Shown here: one piece after another, positions 52,970 through 63,540 of the stretch | Numbering within the stretch: position 1 is the first letter of the stretch | Layout: the number at the start of each line of letters is the position of its first letter | From: Oscillospiraceae bacterium Marseille-Q3528 | GTDB taxonomy: Bacteria; Bacillota; Clostridia; Lachnospirales; Lachnospiraceae | NCBI GenBank assembly: GCA_018223385.1 | Contig: JAGTTR010000003.1 | Coordinates: 1-64,000 of the forward strand | Direction: 5' to 3' | Length of the DNA: 64,000 bases | Notes under the pieces: generated by a model | Told to the model about the DNA's origin: nothing | What the model saw: the letters and a program-made list of their open reading frames with translations, nothing else | The model's database searches: none | Translations under genes and position numbers: made by a program

Positions 52970-55501
52970 ATGAAAAAAGAGAACAGAACAACGGCCATCT
53001 GGGTCTGCCGGGTGCTGGTGCATGTGGGCATTGCCGGGATCGTGTCGGGACTGCTTATGATCGGGTATTTTCTTTACAAAGGAAATTTCACCACGCTGAA
53101 CAGTTCTTTTGAGGCAAGCCAGGGTTTTTACGATGCCTATGACACCATGATGACGTGGGCGGAGGATGCTATCTGGATCAAAAATAATGTGGCGCCAAAC
53201 GGCACCATCGAGGAAGACCGGCTCATGGCTGTGGATTTTACGGCGGACAACGGAAACACGCTGACGCTGCATTATCGGCTGGGGGATATCAACCGCTGGT
53301 ATATGAAGGGCGTGACGATTTTTGACGATCCCTATGCAGACTATGTGCAGCTCATGAAAGAAAAAGCGGACACGCAGGAAGCAGCAGATCAGGCCGAAGC
53401 CGGAGCGCAGGCAACGGACGGTGCGGCAGCAGAAGTCCAGGGAACAGACGGCACGGACGAGGCAGCATCTGGATCAGATGCGGAGGCGACAGATGCTTCC
53501 AGTGAAGCAGAGAGCTATACCTGGCTGGAGGAGGAGTACGCCCCGCAGGAATATGGCAGTCTGCTGGAGGTGGCGCTGAACAATGAACTGACGGTGTCAG
53601 AGACTTCTCAACTGAATCGGATCGTAAGGGATTTTATTGAGGATACCGGTGACCGGGTCAGTCAGTTTTACCAGAGAAAGGACCAGCTGGATCCGGCAAA
53701 CACCAATTTCCGCTATTTTGCCCAGGATGAGGACGGCGGGATCTACACGAATATGGAGGGCATTTCCACAATAGAAGATGCCGAGGATGCAGTCATCAAC
53801 CAGGCGGACATGATGTTTTACTGCTGGAATATGTCCAATGGTGCACAGCAGTACAATTTCCCGGAGGGCAGCTTCCATGAAAGCGCAGAAGGGGAAATGT
53901 GGCGCAGGAACTGGCTTTCCCGGACGGATCAGGGGGATGACTGGGCGGTCGTGACTGCCGTGGATACCACCTATTCGGCGGAAGATATTTTTTCTCTGGC
54001 GAGGAAAGAGCTGGACAGTGAACGGCCCCTGTTTGTGGTCGGCGTCGTATTTCTGGCGGTGGGCGGCCTGATGTACCTGATCTGCTTTTTATACCTGACA
54101 TTCACGGCCGGCTGGCAGCCGGCAGGTGAAGGATGCCGGCTGTATGTCATTGACCGGGTAAATACGGAGATGTCAATGGTTTTGTTTGGTGTGCTGGCGC
54201 TGGTACTGCTGTGGGGAGATTATCTGGCGATAGTTCTGGCGGGAAACCTGTTATACACGCCGGATGATGTCGCATCGGCTGTTGTGGTCATCTCTGCCGC
54301 AGCAGTTGCATCCAATCTGGGGCTCATGGCGGGCTGGCTCAGTCTGGTGCGGCGGCTAAAAGCCGGTCTTCTGTGGAAAAACAGCCTGTGCCGGAAGCTC
54401 TGCTGTTTTATATGGGACTGCTGGCAGGCACGCAGCGTGACACTGCGGACAGGACTGTGTTATGTGGGATTTCTGATCGTTCACTTCTTTGTATATCATG
54501 TGATGGACAGTTTCTGGCTGCTGCTGGTTCTGGACATCGGCGTGGGGGCATTCCTGCTCTGGCGGGCGATCCAGAAACAGCGGGTAAATCAGGGCATCCG
54601 GCAGATCACCGCCGGGGAAGTGGATTACAAGATCGACACCACCCATCTGCGGGGAGATTACCGGACGGAAGCCGAGGCGGTGAACCATATCGGGGAGGGC
54701 CTTTCCAACGCGGTGGAGAAGAGCCTGAAAAACGAGCGGCTGAAAACAGACCTGATCACCAATGTTTCTCACGACATCAAGACGCCGCTGACATCCATCA
54801 TCAACTATGTGGATCTTTTGAAGCGGGAAAATATACAGGATGAGAAAGTCAGGGGTTACATTGATGTGCTGGATAAGAAATCCCAGCGCCTGAAAAACCT
54901 GACGGAGGATCTGGTGGAGGCGTCCAAGATCAGTTCCGGCAATATCAAACTGGAGTTCATGCCCATTGACTTTGTGCAGCTGATCTGGCAGACCAACGGG
55001 GAATTCGAGGAAAAATTTGCCGCCAGAGGCTTAAATCTGGTGTGCAGCATTCCCGAGGGGCCCATCTATGTCATGGCGGATGGCCGGAGACTGTGGCGGG
55101 TGGTGGAAAACCTGTACAACAACACGGCGAAATACGCCCTCCAGGACAGCCGGGTATACGCAGACCTCAAGGCAGATGAAGAGCAGGTGGTATTTTCGCT
55201 GAAAAATATTTCCGAACAGCCGCTGAACATTTCGGCGGATGAGCTGACGGAACGGTTCGTGCGGGGAGACGTGTCCCGTACCACGGAAGGCAGCGGCCTT
55301 GGCCTGTCCATCGCCCAGAACCTGACGACATTACAGAAAGGAAAGTTTGAAATCTATCTGGACGGCGATCTGTTCCGGGTGACGCTGACATTCCCAAGAG
55401 TGAAAGCGGATTCATCTGAGAAAACAGAAGAAGCGGTTTCACAGGAAAATGGTGAGAATCAGGAGGTTATCATGGATGCCGGGGAAAAGGATGCGCACTG
55501 A
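52970..55501 (+). CDS. Large sensor histidine kinase with multi-helix membrane domain
   Basis: ATG 52970 sits behind GAGGAGG. At 843 residues it is about twice the usual size. Layout: helix near 15-37; a large outer domain (about 40-340) with an Ala/Asp/Glu/Ser-rich low-complexity insert near 130-185; several membrane helices from about 350 to 535; a HAMP-like linker; phospho-His H601 in T-N-V-S-H-D-I-K-T-P-L-T-S; ATPase domain with N-N-T-A-K-Y-A and G-L-G-L-S. The C-terminal tail is acidic. Confidence 0.92.
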   Translation: MKKENRTTAIWVCRVLVHVGIAGIVSGLLMIGYFLYKGNFTTLNSSFEASQGFYDAYDTMMTWAEDAIWIKNNVAPNGTIEEDRLMAVDFTADNGNTLTLHYRLGDINRWYMKGVTIFDDPYADYVQLMKEKADTQEAADQAEAGAQATDGAAAEVQGTDGTDEAASGSDAEATDASSEAESYTWLEEEYAPQEYGSLLEVALNNELTVSETSQLNRIVRDFIEDTGDRVSQFYQRKDQLDPANTNFRYFAQDEDGGIYTNMEGISTIEDAEDAVINQADMMFYCWNMSNGAQQYNFPEGSFHESAEGEMWRRNWLSRTDQGDDWAVVTAVDTTYSAEDIFSLARKELDSERPLFVVGVVFLAVGGLMYLICFLYLTFTAGWQPAGEGCRLYVIDRVNTEMSMVLFGVLALVLLWGDYLAIVLAGNLLYTPDDVASAVVVISAAAVASNLGLMAGWLSLVRRLKAGLLWKNSLCRKLCCFIWDCWQARSVTLRTGLCYVGFLIVHFFVYHVMDSFWLLLVLDIGVGAFLLWRAIQKQRVNQGIRQITAGEVDYKIDTTHLRGDYRTEAEAVNHIGEGLSNAVEKSLKNERLKTDLITNVSHDIKTPLTSIINYVDLLKRENIQDEKVRGYIDVLDKKSQRLKNLTEDLVEASKISSGNIKLEFMPIDFVQLIWQTNGEFEEKFAARGLNLVCSIPEGPIYVMADGRRLWRVVENLYNNTAKYALQDSRVYADLKADEEQVVFSLKNISEQPLNISADELTERFVRGDVSRTTEGSGLGLSIAQNLTTLQKGKFEIYLDGDLFRVTLTFPRVKADSSEKTEEAVSQENGENQEVIMDAGEKDAH

Positions 55502-55739
55502 TGGTATATCTGTGGATAGGAGAGACGTACTACTTATGGGTGAAACTAATTATTTATAAGTAGAAACAGATGGTAAATAAGTAGAAAAACAGACAAAACT
55601 ATCCAAAAGAATGCGGGGATTTTCAGCGGAAAAACGGGGAAAATCCTTGCATTCATTTTTATGTGTGGCTATAATGAGAACCAGAAAATATCTGTGTAAA
55701 GATCACAGAACATGCAGAAGCAATACGGGAGGAAATCAT

Positions 55740-58022
55740 ATGGTTACATTATCCAGGGGCGGTGCCTGGCTGCTGAACGGCACCGAGATCGTGGAAGAGG
55801 GACAGGAAGCTGCCCTGCAGGCAAAGCTTGGCGCAGTGCCTTCCAAGGAGGAAGCTGCACAGCAGACCATCGCCTACGGTATTTTGAAAGCACACAACAC
55901 ATCTGACAATATGGAGAAGCTGAAGCTGAAATTCGACAAGCTGACTTCTCATGACATTACCTTTGTGGGCATCATCCAGACAGCCCGGGCATCGGGACTG
56001 GAGCGGTTCCCCATCCCCTACGTGCTCACCAACTGCCACAACAGTCTGTGCGCGGTGGGCGGCACCATCAACGAGGATGACCACATGTTTGGCCTTTCCT
56101 GTGCAAAACGCTACGGCGGCGTCTATGTTCCGCCGCATCAGGCAGTCATCCATCAGTTTGCCAGAGAGATGCTGGCAGGCTGCGGCAAGATGATCCTCGG
56201 CTCCGACAGCCACACCCGTTACGGCGCGCTGGGTACCATGGCCATTGGCGAGGGCGGCGGCGAGCTGGTAAAACAGTTACTCTGTCAGACCTACGATGTG
56301 AATATGCCGGGTGTGGTGGGCGTGTATCTGAAAGGAGCGCCCCGCAAGGGTGTGGGCCCTCAGGACGTGGCGCTGGCCATCATCGGTGCGGTGTTTGCCA
56401 ACGGCTATGTGAAAAATAAGGTGATGGAGTTCGTGGGCCCCGGCGTGGCTTCCTTGAGTGCCGATTTCCGGATCGGCGTGGACGTGATGACCACCGAGAC
56501 CACCTGCCTGTCCTCCATCTGGAGAACCGATGAAAAAATCGAGGAATATTTTGACATTCACGGCCGCCGGGAGGAGTATGCAGAGCTGAACCCGGGGGCA
56601 GTGGCTTACTACGATGGCATGATCACCGTGGATTTGAGCGAAGTAAAGCCCATGATCGCCATGCCTTTCCACCCCAGCAACACGTACACCATCGAGGAAT
56701 TAAAAGCGAACCTGATGGATATTCTGGAGGACTGCGAGAAAAAGGCAGCTGTCAGTCTGGACAATGCGGTGGATTTCACACTGAAAAATAAAGTACATAA
56801 CGGAAAATTATATGTAGACCAGGGCATCATCGCAGGCTGTGCCGGCGGCGGATTTGAAAATATCTGTGACGCGGCGGATATCCTGCGGGGCAGAAGCATC
56901 GGCCCGGATGAGTTTACCTTAAGCGTTTACCCGGCCAGCACGCCGATCTTCATGGAGCTGGTGAAAAACGGTTCCGTGGCAGACCTTCTGGGCGCCGGTG
57001 CCGTGGTGAAGACCGCGTTCTGTGGCCCCTGCTTCGGTGCGGGAGATACCCCGGCCAACAACGGCTTCTCCATCCGACACTCCACAAGAAACTTCCCCAA
57101 CCGGGAGGGCAGTAAGCTCCAGAACGGCCAGATCGCTTCTGTGGCGCTGATGGATGCCCGCTCCATTGCGGCAACCGCAGCCAACAAGGGCTTCCTGACG
57201 GCAGCAGATGAGATGGATGTGGAATTCCGCGGCCCGAAATACTTCTTTGACAAGACCATTTATGAGAACCGGATTTTTGACAGCAAGGGCGTGGCAGATC
57301 CTTCCGTGGAGATCAAGTTCGGCCCCAACATCAAGGACTGGCCGGCCATGTCGGCACTGCCGGACAACCTGGTGCTCCAGGTCGTATCTGAGATCCACGA
57401 TCCGGTGACCACCACCGACGAGCTGATCCCCTCCGGCGAGACATCCTCCTACCGTTCCAACCCTCTGGGACTGGCAGAGTTCACTCTGTCCAGAAAAGAT
57501 CCGGAGTATGTGGGCCGGGCAAAGGCCATCCAGAAAGCTCAGAAAGCTGTGGAGGCAGGCACCTGTCCGCTGGAAGCCGTGGAAGACCTGAAAGCAGTTA
57601 TGGCTGCGGTGCAGAAGGATTACCCGAACGTGGGCAAGGGCAATGTGGGCTTCGGCTCTACGATTTTTGCCGTGAAGCCGGGTGACGGCTCTGCCAGAGA
57701 GCAGGCGGCTTCCTGTCAGAAGGTACTGGGCGGCTGGGCCAACATCGCCAACGAATATGCCACCAAGCGGTACCGCTCCAACCTGATCAACTGGGGCATG
57801 CTGCCCTTCGTCATTGATGCGGGAGAGCTGCCGTTCCACAATCTGGACTACCTGTTTATTCCGGATGTCCGCACAGCCATTGCGGAGAAAAAGACAGAGA
57901 TCCCGGCCTGCGTGGTAAAGGCTGGTGCGCTGTTCCCCTTCACCCTGCGTATGGGAGAGCTGACCGACGACGAGCGGGAGATCATTCTGAAGGGATGCCT
58001 GATCAACTATAATCGTCGGTAA
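55740..58022 (+). CDS. Aconitase-family hydratase (YbhJ-like)
   Basis: ATG 55740 follows GGGAGG. The 760-residue protein has the aconitase fold: [15 protein letters not shown], and the iron-sulfur ligand motif [12 protein letters not shown] (about residues 423-434). It is the group usually annotated only as hydratase; the typical aconitase swivel domain is not obvious. It probably (de)hydrates a carboxylic acid with a 4Fe-4S cluster; the substrate is unknown. The 238-bp gap upstream shows no gene. Confidence 0.85.
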   Translation: MVTLSRGGAWLLNGTEIVEEGQEAALQAKLGAVPSKEEAAQQTIAYGILKAHNTSDNMEKLKLKFDKLTSHDITFVGIIQTARASGLERFPIPYVLTNCHNSLCAVGGTINEDDHMFGLSCAKRYGGVYVPPHQAVIHQFAREMLAGCGKMILGSDSHTRYGALGTMAIGEGGGELVKQLLCQTYDVNMPGVVGVYLKGAPRKGVGPQDVALAIIGAVFANGYVKNKVMEFVGPGVASLSADFRIGVDVMTTETTCLSSIWRTDEKIEEYFDIHGRREEYAELNPGAVAYYDGMITVDLSEVKPMIAMPFHPSNTYTIEELKANLMDILEDCEKKAAVSLDNAVDFTLKNKVHNGKLYVDQGIIAGCAGGGFENICDAADILRGRSIGPDEFTLSVYPASTPIFMELVKNGSVADLLGAGAVVKTAFCGPCFGAGDTPANNGFSIRHSTRNFPNREGSKLQNGQIASVALMDARSIAATAANKGFLTAADEMDVEFRGPKYFFDKTIYENRIFDSKGVADPSVEIKFGPNIKDWPAMSALPDNLVLQVVSEIHDPVTTTDELIPSGETSSYRSNPLGLAEFTLSRKDPEYVGRAKAIQKAQKAVEAGTCPLEAVEDLKAVMAAVQKDYPNVGKGNVGFGSTIFAVKPGDGSAREQAASCQKVLGGWANIANEYATKRYRSNLINWGMLPFVIDAGELPFHNLDYLFIPDVRTAIAEKKTEIPACVVKAGALFPFTLRMGELTDDEREIILKGCLINYNRR

Positions 58023-58177
58023 TTGCGGATAAATAAGCTGACCGGGACAGGCATATCGTATGACGGCACCGGCAGTATAGATTACATGCGAATGATTTCT
58101 GTCAGACGTATGATGTGAGGATAAACGATTTGCTTCTCGTCGGATGGATGCTGTCCATCTGAGAAAAACCAGGAATT

Positions 58178-58213
58178 CCCCGGGGTACTGTGTGGTACCG
58201 CCGGGGTGTTTTT
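58178..58213 (+). terminator. Terminator after the hydratase gene
   Basis: CCCCGG with inner GTAC pairs with GTAC and CCGGGG, followed by TGTTTTT. The remaining gap 58023-58356 holds a small hairpin (GATGG-ATGCTG-CCATC, about 58143-58159) and no gene. Confidence 0.8.
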
Positions 58214-58356
58214 GTTGCATGGTCTGTCTGTTATCGATCATTGATGATGGAAGACAGGTGGGAGAAAACTGTGAAATTTTCCCCGGCAGTAGACATTCTG
58301 TGGGGAAAGGCGTACAATGAGGAAAGATATTGACAGCATTTGTGCGGAGGATATGC

Positions 58357-60375
58357 ATGTCTGAAAGAGAGAGAGAGCTGCACAGAAGGCGTCGCCGGAG
58401 GCGCAGAGGGAAGCGCCGCCGGAGAAGAATGGGGGCAGGCGACATCCTGTTTGCTTCCTTCCAGGTATTCTTGGGGATCCTTCTGATCGGCTGTATGGTT
58501 ATTTTTTATCAAAAATTCGGTGTCCGGATCGTGGAGCTCTACCAGGAGGCGAAGGCCAAGGTGGAGGCTTCTGACGAGTCCGTGTTCTGGTCATCCCAGA
58601 CGACGCTGGTGTACGATGACAGCGATAACGTGATCCAGACGCTGAAAGGCGACAAGGATGTCTACTATCTGAAATCTGCGGAGATTCCGGATTATGTAAA
58701 GCAGGCCTTTGTCAGCATCGAGGACAAGCGGTTTTACAAACATAAGGGCTTTGACATGAAGGCCATTTTCCGGGCGGTGGTATCGCTGGTGCGCAAGCAG
58801 GCCATCACCCAGGGCGGCAGCACCATCACCCAGCAGCTGAGCCGGAATATTTTCCTGTCTCATACGGTGCGCTGGGAGCGGAAGGTGGAAGAGATCTTCA
58901 TTGCCATGCAGCTGGAGAAGAAGTATTCCAAGGAACAGATTCTGGAATATTACATCAATAATATTTACTATTCCAACGGCTATTATGGCATCGAAGCGGC
59001 CAGCCGGGGGTATTTTGGCAAGAGTGTCTCGGAGCTGGATCTGTCTCAGATCGCTCTGCTCTGTGCGATCCCCAACAGCCCGGGCCGCTATGACCCGCGG
59101 ACGAATCTTTCCGAGACGCTGAAACGGCGGGATCGGATCCTGGATGAGATGGAGGAGGACGGTGTCATTGACAGCGCTACCTGTCAGAGTGCCAAGGCCG
59201 AGGATATTGTGCTGGCGGATACGAAGACGGAGAATGTCAGCAACTATATGCAGTCCTTTGCGACCAACTGTGCGGTGAAGGAGCTGATGAAGCTGCAGGG
59301 ATTCACCTTCCAGTATGAATTTTCCAGCGATGCACAGCGGGCAACCTATGATGAGGAATATGCCCAGGTGTATGAGGAATGCCACAATCTGCTGGTGACC
59401 GGTGGTTACCGGGTATACACCTCCCTGAATGAGCAGAAGCAGGAGGTGCTGCAGCAGGCCGTGGATGAGACACTGATCGATTTTGTGAACCATGGAACTG
59501 ACGGCGTGTACGCCATGCAGGGTGCGGCAGCCTGCATCGACAATGCCACGGGTAAGGTGGTGGCCGTGGTGGGTGGCCGGAGCCAGGACGATGTGACCAG
59601 CAGCCTGAACCGGGCGTACCAGAGCAGCCGTCAGCCGGGCAGTACCATTAAACCGCTGGTGGTGTATGCACCGGCGCTGGAGGGCAGCTATACGGCAGAT
59701 ACTGTCATTGATGATCACAAATTCGAGGGCGGCCCGGAAAATGCGGGCGGCGTCTATTATGGAAATGTGACGCTGCGGCGGGCGGTGGAGAAATCACTGA
59801 ACACCGTGGCCTGGCAGGTATTTGAGAAGGTCGGTGTGGAAAACGGCCTGAAACGCCTGTATGAGATGGAGTTTGCCAAGATCGTGGATGCCGATAAGCA
59901 GCTGTCCACCTCCCTGGGCGGCCTGACCAAGGGCACCAACGTGGTGGAGATGGCTTCCGGCTATGCGACGCTGGCCAACGGCGGGCAGTTCCGCACGCCC
60001 ACGTGCATCGTGAAGATCACGGATGCCTTTGACAACCTGCTGGTGGACAACACCGGTGCAGAGACGACACAGGTATACACGGACAGTGCGGCCAGAGCCA
60101 TGACCAACATTCTGGAGGGCGGCATGAAGAGCGGCACCGGCAGCCGACTTTCCCTGAATGACATGCCATCCGCCGGAAAGACCGGCACGACCAACGACAA
60201 TAAGGACGGCTGGTTTGTGGGGTATACCGCTTACTACACCACCGCTGTCTGGGCGGGCTGCGACCAGGTGCGGGCGCTGAATGGCCTGTCAGGGTCGTCC
60301 TACCCGGGAACGATCTGGAACCAGTTCATGGAGACGATTCATCAGGGGCTGGAGAAAAAACAACTGAATGATTAA
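58357..60375 (+). CDS. Class A penicillin-binding protein (PBP1A type)
   Basis: ATG 58357 has GGAGG upstream. The 672-residue protein starts with a cytoplasmic tail made almost wholly of Arg and Lys (about 9-24), then one transmembrane helix (about 33-57). The glycosyltransferase domain (GT51) has the catalytic E122 in S-I-E-D-K-R-F-Y and Q-G-G-S-T-I-T-Q-Q-L. The transpeptidase has the active Ser S429 in Q-P-G-S-T-I-K-P, an S-L-N motif and K608-T-G-T-T. It polymerises and crosslinks peptidoglycan. Confidence 0.95.
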   Translation: MSERERELHRRRRRRRRGKRRRRRMGAGDILFASFQVFLGILLIGCMVIFYQKFGVRIVELYQEAKAKVEASDESVFWSSQTTLVYDDSDNVIQTLKGDKDVYYLKSAEIPDYVKQAFVSIEDKRFYKHKGFDMKAIFRAVVSLVRKQAITQGGSTITQQLSRNIFLSHTVRWERKVEEIFIAMQLEKKYSKEQILEYYINNIYYSNGYYGIEAASRGYFGKSVSELDLSQIALLCAIPNSPGRYDPRTNLSETLKRRDRILDEMEEDGVIDSATCQSAKAEDIVLADTKTENVSNYMQSFATNCAVKELMKLQGFTFQYEFSSDAQRATYDEEYAQVYEECHNLLVTGGYRVYTSLNEQKQEVLQQAVDETLIDFVNHGTDGVYAMQGAAACIDNATGKVVAVVGGRSQDDVTSSLNRAYQSSRQPGSTIKPLVVYAPALEGSYTADTVIDDHKFEGGPENAGGVYYGNVTLRRAVEKSLNTVAWQVFEKVGVENGLKRLYEMEFAKIVDADKQLSTSLGGLTKGTNVVEMASGYATLANGGQFRTPTCIVKITDAFDNLLVDNTGAETTQVYTDSAARAMTNILEGGMKSGTGSRLSLNDMPSAGKTGTTNDNKDGWFVGYTAYYTTAVWAGCDQVRALNGLSGSSYPGTIWNQFMETIHQGLEKKQLND

Positions 60376-60380
60376 GGCAG

Positions 60381-60425
60381 AGAGCCGTATGCAGAACCGG
60401 AAAGGAAAGCGTACGGCTCTTTTTC
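60381..60425 (+). terminator. Terminator after the PBP gene
   Basis: AGAGCCGTATGC pairs with GCGTACGGCTCT (one wobble), followed by TTTTT. Confidence 0.9.
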
Positions 60426-60482
60426 TGCTCATTTGCTGGCGCTTTCATATTCAAGTGAACTGTTAAAAATATAAAATTAGGA

Positions 60483-60511
60483 TTGACAGAATATAAAACT
60501 GGTATTATAAT
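60483..60511 (+). promoter_or_regulatory. Consensus promoter of the thiazoline/cysteine operon
   Basis: TTGACA (60483-60488), exactly 17 bp, TATAAT (60506-60511): both hexamers perfect. Such a strong promoter normally needs a control step downstream, which fits the leader ORF and terminator that follow. Confidence 0.88.
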
Positions 60512-60564
60512 CCATATTAACCTGATAGGAAAAACAGGAAAGGTATAGAAAGTAGGAAATAGAC

Positions 60565-60699
60565 ATGAACAGGAAAACAGGACTGGAAAACACCATCATG
60601 AATATGTGTTGTTGTATGCAGATCGCAGCGATGTGCAGCTCTTGTTGTACACAGATGATGAATGATTTCCATCCGGGCCGGTTGATGCATGTTTCCTGA
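60565..60699 (+). CDS. Cys/Met-rich 44-aa leader peptide, candidate attenuator
   Basis: A short frame about 47 bp after the expected transcript start, with AGGAAA before its ATG. It encodes six Cys (positions 15, 16, 17, 24, 27, 28) and seven internal Met in 44 residues, including C-C-C and C-S-S-C-C. The stop codon is inside a hairpin (TTTCCTG 60692-60698 with CAGGAAA 60706-60712), and a full terminator follows at 60738-60770. This is the layout of a leader peptide whose translation senses charged tRNA-Cys. No database family recognised. Confidence 0.72.
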   Translation: MNRKTGLENTIMNMCCCMQIAAMCSSCCTQMMNDFHPGRLMHVS

Positions 60700-60737
60700 C
60701 AGAGACAGGAAAGAACAGAGAAGAACGACGACAGAGC

Positions 60738-60770
60738 GGCCATAGGAGGAAATCCCATGGCCATTTTTTA
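60738..60770 (+). terminator. Attenuator terminator in the leader of the cysteine operon
   Basis: GGCCAT and GGA pair with TCC and ATGGCC, directly followed by six T. It lies before any gene of the operon, 52 bp before the amidohydrolase start. GGCCG at 60676-60680 inside the leader ORF is complementary to CGGCC at 60737-60741, a possible antiterminator pairing. Confidence 0.78.
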
Positions 60771-60821
60771 TACGATAGAAAATACGCGTATACGCGGCAG
60801 CGAGCGTGAAAGGAGCAGCTT

Positions 60822-62159
60822 ATGGATCAGATCGAACGAAAGATCGTACAGCACATTGAGGAAAACCGGGAACAGATCCTTGCCTTTGCGGATGATATTT
60901 ATCATCATGCGGAGCTGGGCTATAAGGAGTTTCGGACCAGTGAAAAATTTGCCAGTATTATGAAGCAGCATCTGTCCCATGTGGACGAGCACTTGGCGGT
61001 GACCGGGGTGAAGGCTTACCTGAATGAGGATCGGAAGGAGCAGTTTTCCCTGGCGCTGCTGGGAGAGATGGACGCATTGAAGATACCCAATCACATTTAC
61101 GCGGTGCCGGAGACGGGCGCGGCCCACTGCTGCGGCCATCACGCACAGCTGGCCGGTGTGGTGGGTGCCATGCTGGCGCTGACAGATCCGGAGATTGCGG
61201 ACAAGCTGGACGGACAGGTGATCTTCTTCGCCACTCCTGCCGAGGAGTACGGGGAAGTGGAGTTTAAGAAAAGCCTCATGCAGGAGGGCAAGATCCAGTA
61301 CGGCGGCGGCAAATGTGAGCTGATCCGTATCGGTGCTTTCGATGATGTGGATGCCGGCATCGCCCATCACATCCGGGAGGAGGGCATCCTGGCCGGAAAG
61401 GGCAGCGGCAACGGCTTCGTTTCCAAGGTCATCACCATTCACGGAAAAGCAGCTCACGCGGCGTTCCGACCGGAAAAGGGCGTGAATGCCCTGTCTGCGG
61501 CTTCCCTGGGATTACAGGCACTGGCGCTGAACCGGGAGACTTTCCGGGATGAGGATTGTGTGCGGGTACATCCCATTATGACAAAGGGCGGCGATCTGGT
61601 GAATGTGGTGCCGGAGGAGGCGGTCATTGAGACGCTGGTGAGGGGCAAAACATTGGAAGCCTTTGCGGATGCGGCAGAGAAGACCGACCGTTCCTTCCAG
61701 GCCGGGGCACTGGCCATGGGGGCAGGCATTGAGATCGAGACGATGCCGGGATATCTGCCCGCCATCTATCAGGAGTATCCCGAAGTGCTGACGGAAGCGC
61801 TGGAAGAACTGGCAGAGGGACGCCCGGTGGAGCGGGTGAAGCCCGGTACCCACACCGGCGGTTCCACTGATGTGGGAGATGTCCAGCATCTGCTGCCGGT
61901 GTACACCTTCCATACCGGGGGCATGTCCGGTGGCCGCCATCAGAGCGATTTCGGCATTGTGGATGAGGAAGAAGCATACATCCTCACCGCCAAGGTTTTC
62001 GCAGTCAGTGCTTACCGGATGCTGAAGGACGGCGCGGCGCTGGCAAAACAGCTGAAAAAAGAATACCATCCGGTATTTGCATCCAAAGAGGAATACATCG
62101 CATTTATGGATCAGTTCCGTGTGGTGAAGGAGGAAAATTATGGAAACAGGAGCCTATGA
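60822..62159 (+). CDS. M20-family amidohydrolase, candidate N-carbamoyl-cysteine amidase
   Basis: AAAGGAG precedes the ATG. The 445-residue protein is an M20/AbgB-like metal-dependent amidase: H-A-E-L-G-Y-K-E-F, G-E-M-D-A-L, the metal site A-H-C-C-G-H-H (about residues 103-109), and P-A-E-E-Y-G-E. The family removes acyl or carbamoyl groups from amino acids. Because the next gene is an ATC hydrolase, whose product is N-carbamoyl-L-cysteine, this enzyme likely cuts that product to free cysteine, the second step of the known Pseudomonas pathway. The substrate is inferred from context. Confidence 0.82.
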   Translation: MDQIERKIVQHIEENREQILAFADDIYHHAELGYKEFRTSEKFASIMKQHLSHVDEHLAVTGVKAYLNEDRKEQFSLALLGEMDALKIPNHIYAVPETGAAHCCGHHAQLAGVVGAMLALTDPEIADKLDGQVIFFATPAEEYGEVEFKKSLMQEGKIQYGGGKCELIRIGAFDDVDAGIAHHIREEGILAGKGSGNGFVSKVITIHGKAAHAAFRPEKGVNALSAASLGLQALALNRETFRDEDCVRVHPIMTKGGDLVNVVPEEAVIETLVRGKTLEAFADAAEKTDRSFQAGALAMGAGIEIETMPGYLPAIYQEYPEVLTEALEELAEGRPVERVKPGTHTGGSTDVGDVQHLLPVYTFHTGGMSGGRHQSDFGIVDEEEAYILTAKVFAVSAYRMLKDGAALAKQLKKEYHPVFASKEEYIAFMDQFRVVKEENYGNRSL

Positions 62160-62739
62160 GTATCGGGAGAATGCCCCGGAGGAAGAAAAGAAACGCTGGA
62201 AGGAACGGTATGAGAAGCTTTCCGAGCCGGTAGAGCGGCGGCAGATGGTATACGAGATCCGAAAGGCAGCCAGACAGTTCGCCATGCTGTACTTCCATTT
62301 CTGTAAAACCCTGTATGATACCTTCGGCTTGGAGCGGACGAAGGAGCTGGTACGGCAGACCATCTTTGAACTGGCCGTTGACCGTTCCGACGAGATGCGG
62401 GCCAAAGCCAGGGCAGAGGGCGTCTGTTTTGACACGGTGAAGGATTTCCGTTCCGTCACCGATCTTCCCAAATGCGGCTGGATCCCGGAATGGGGCGCTG
62501 ACCACTGTCCCTACGGCCAGGTATGGCGGGAATATGCGAAAGAATATCCCTGGTTCCTGGAGCTGGCGCCTTACTACTGTGATGTGATCGACACCACAAC
62601 GATAGAAAATTTCAGCCGTCACCTTTCCCACCGGCTGGTACAGAATGTGATCATCAGCGGGGAAAGCTGTGAAAGAGAATATTTTGAGAGCGAGAAGGTC
62701 AGAGAGGGGGCGTTTACCTATGGCAGCAAAAACGACTGA
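62140..62739 (+). CDS. L-2-amino-thiazoline-4-carboxylic acid (ATC) hydrolase
   Basis: A 199-residue protein matching the ATC hydrolase family: a helical N-terminus, then D-H-C-P-Y-G-Q-V-W and A-P-Y-Y-C-D-V-I-D-T with conserved Cys near residues 125 and 147. The family opens the ring of aminothiazoline carboxylate to N-carbamoyl-L-cysteine. It overlaps the end of the amidase gene by 20 bp, with GGAGG before its ATG, so the two are made together. Confidence 0.82.
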   Translation: METGAYEYRENAPEEEKKRWKERYEKLSEPVERRQMVYEIRKAARQFAMLYFHFCKTLYDTFGLERTKELVRQTIFELAVDRSDEMRAKARAEGVCFDTVKDFRSVTDLPKCGWIPEWGADHCPYGQVWREYAKEYPWFLELAPYYCDVIDTTTIENFSRHLSHRLVQNVIISGESCEREYFESEKVREGAFTYGSKND

Positions 62740-63514
62740 CGCAAAGCAGAAGAAATCAAAGATAAACGGCATTCTGATCCTGCAGATCGCGACGGTGGTA
62801 GCCCTTCTTCTGTGGATGGAGATTTCCGTCACCACAGGAAGAGTCAGCAAGGTATTCATGGCGGCGCCCAGCGGCATCGTAGAGGAAGCGGTAAAAATCA
62901 TTTCCAACGGCACGCTGCAGCCTCATCTGCTTGTGACCCTGGAGGAGGTGGCGGTGGGATATGTGCTGGCCGGTGTGGTGGGCGTGGCTCTGGCGCTCCT
63001 GTGGACGTTATTCCCCAAAACAGAAGCCTACGGCAGCGTGTTCTGCTCCGCCATCATGGCTATCCCCAAGACGGCCATTTTACCCATCCTGGTACTCTGG
63101 TTCGGCATCGGCTTCCAGTCCAAGGTCGTTCTGATCTTCCTGTTTTCGGTATTTCAGATCCTGTACAATACGCTGACCGGCGCCAAGCAGTGTAAAGAAG
63201 AATATTTAAAGGTGGCGCGGGTGTTCCGGGCATCCCGGGTACAGACCGTCTTCGGCGTCATTTTACCGGCGGCGCTGCCGTCCATGTTCAACGGCTTCCG
63301 GATCGCGGCAGCCACAGCCATGACCGGCGTGGTCTTTTCGGAAATGCAGTCGGCCAAGGGGGGACTTGGGTATCTTTTGCGGGAATCCCAGGAGCTGTTA
63401 AACACCTCCCGGATGTTTTTTCTGATCATCCTGGTGACCCTGATTTCCGTATTACTGACAAAGCTTGTGACAGCGGTGGAATACATGATCTGCCATCGCT
63501 GGAGAAAAGTATAA
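62720..63514 (+). CDS. ABC transporter permease, SsuC/TauC-like
   Basis: I choose ATG 62720, with GAGGGGG upstream and a 20-bp overlap with the ATC hydrolase gene. The 264-residue protein has six hydrophobic segments and the type I importer loop E-Y-L-K-V-A-R-V-F-R-A-S-R...I-L-P-A-A-L-P (about 165-190) that contacts the ATPase. It is closest in pattern to permeases for sulfonates, taurine or thiamine precursors. Its ATPase partner is not in the window and should be just downstream. Confidence 0.9.
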   Translation: MAAKTTDAKQKKSKINGILILQIATVVALLLWMEISVTTGRVSKVFMAAPSGIVEEAVKIISNGTLQPHLLVTLEEVAVGYVLAGVVGVALALLWTLFPKTEAYGSVFCSAIMAIPKTAILPILVLWFGIGFQSKVVLIFLFSVFQILYNTLTGAKQCKEEYLKVARVFRASRVQTVFGVILPAALPSMFNGFRIAAATAMTGVVFSEMQSAKGGLGYLLRESQELLNTSRMFFLIILVTLISVLLTKLVTAVEYMICHRWRKV

Positions 63515-63540
63515 AAACACATTGAGAGGAGAAAAGAAGA

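Noticed and set aside
60757..60963. 68-codon frame starting with M-A-I-F-Y-T inside the attenuator
   Set aside because: Its start lies in the terminator stem, and it runs out of frame into the M20 amidase gene; not a gene.
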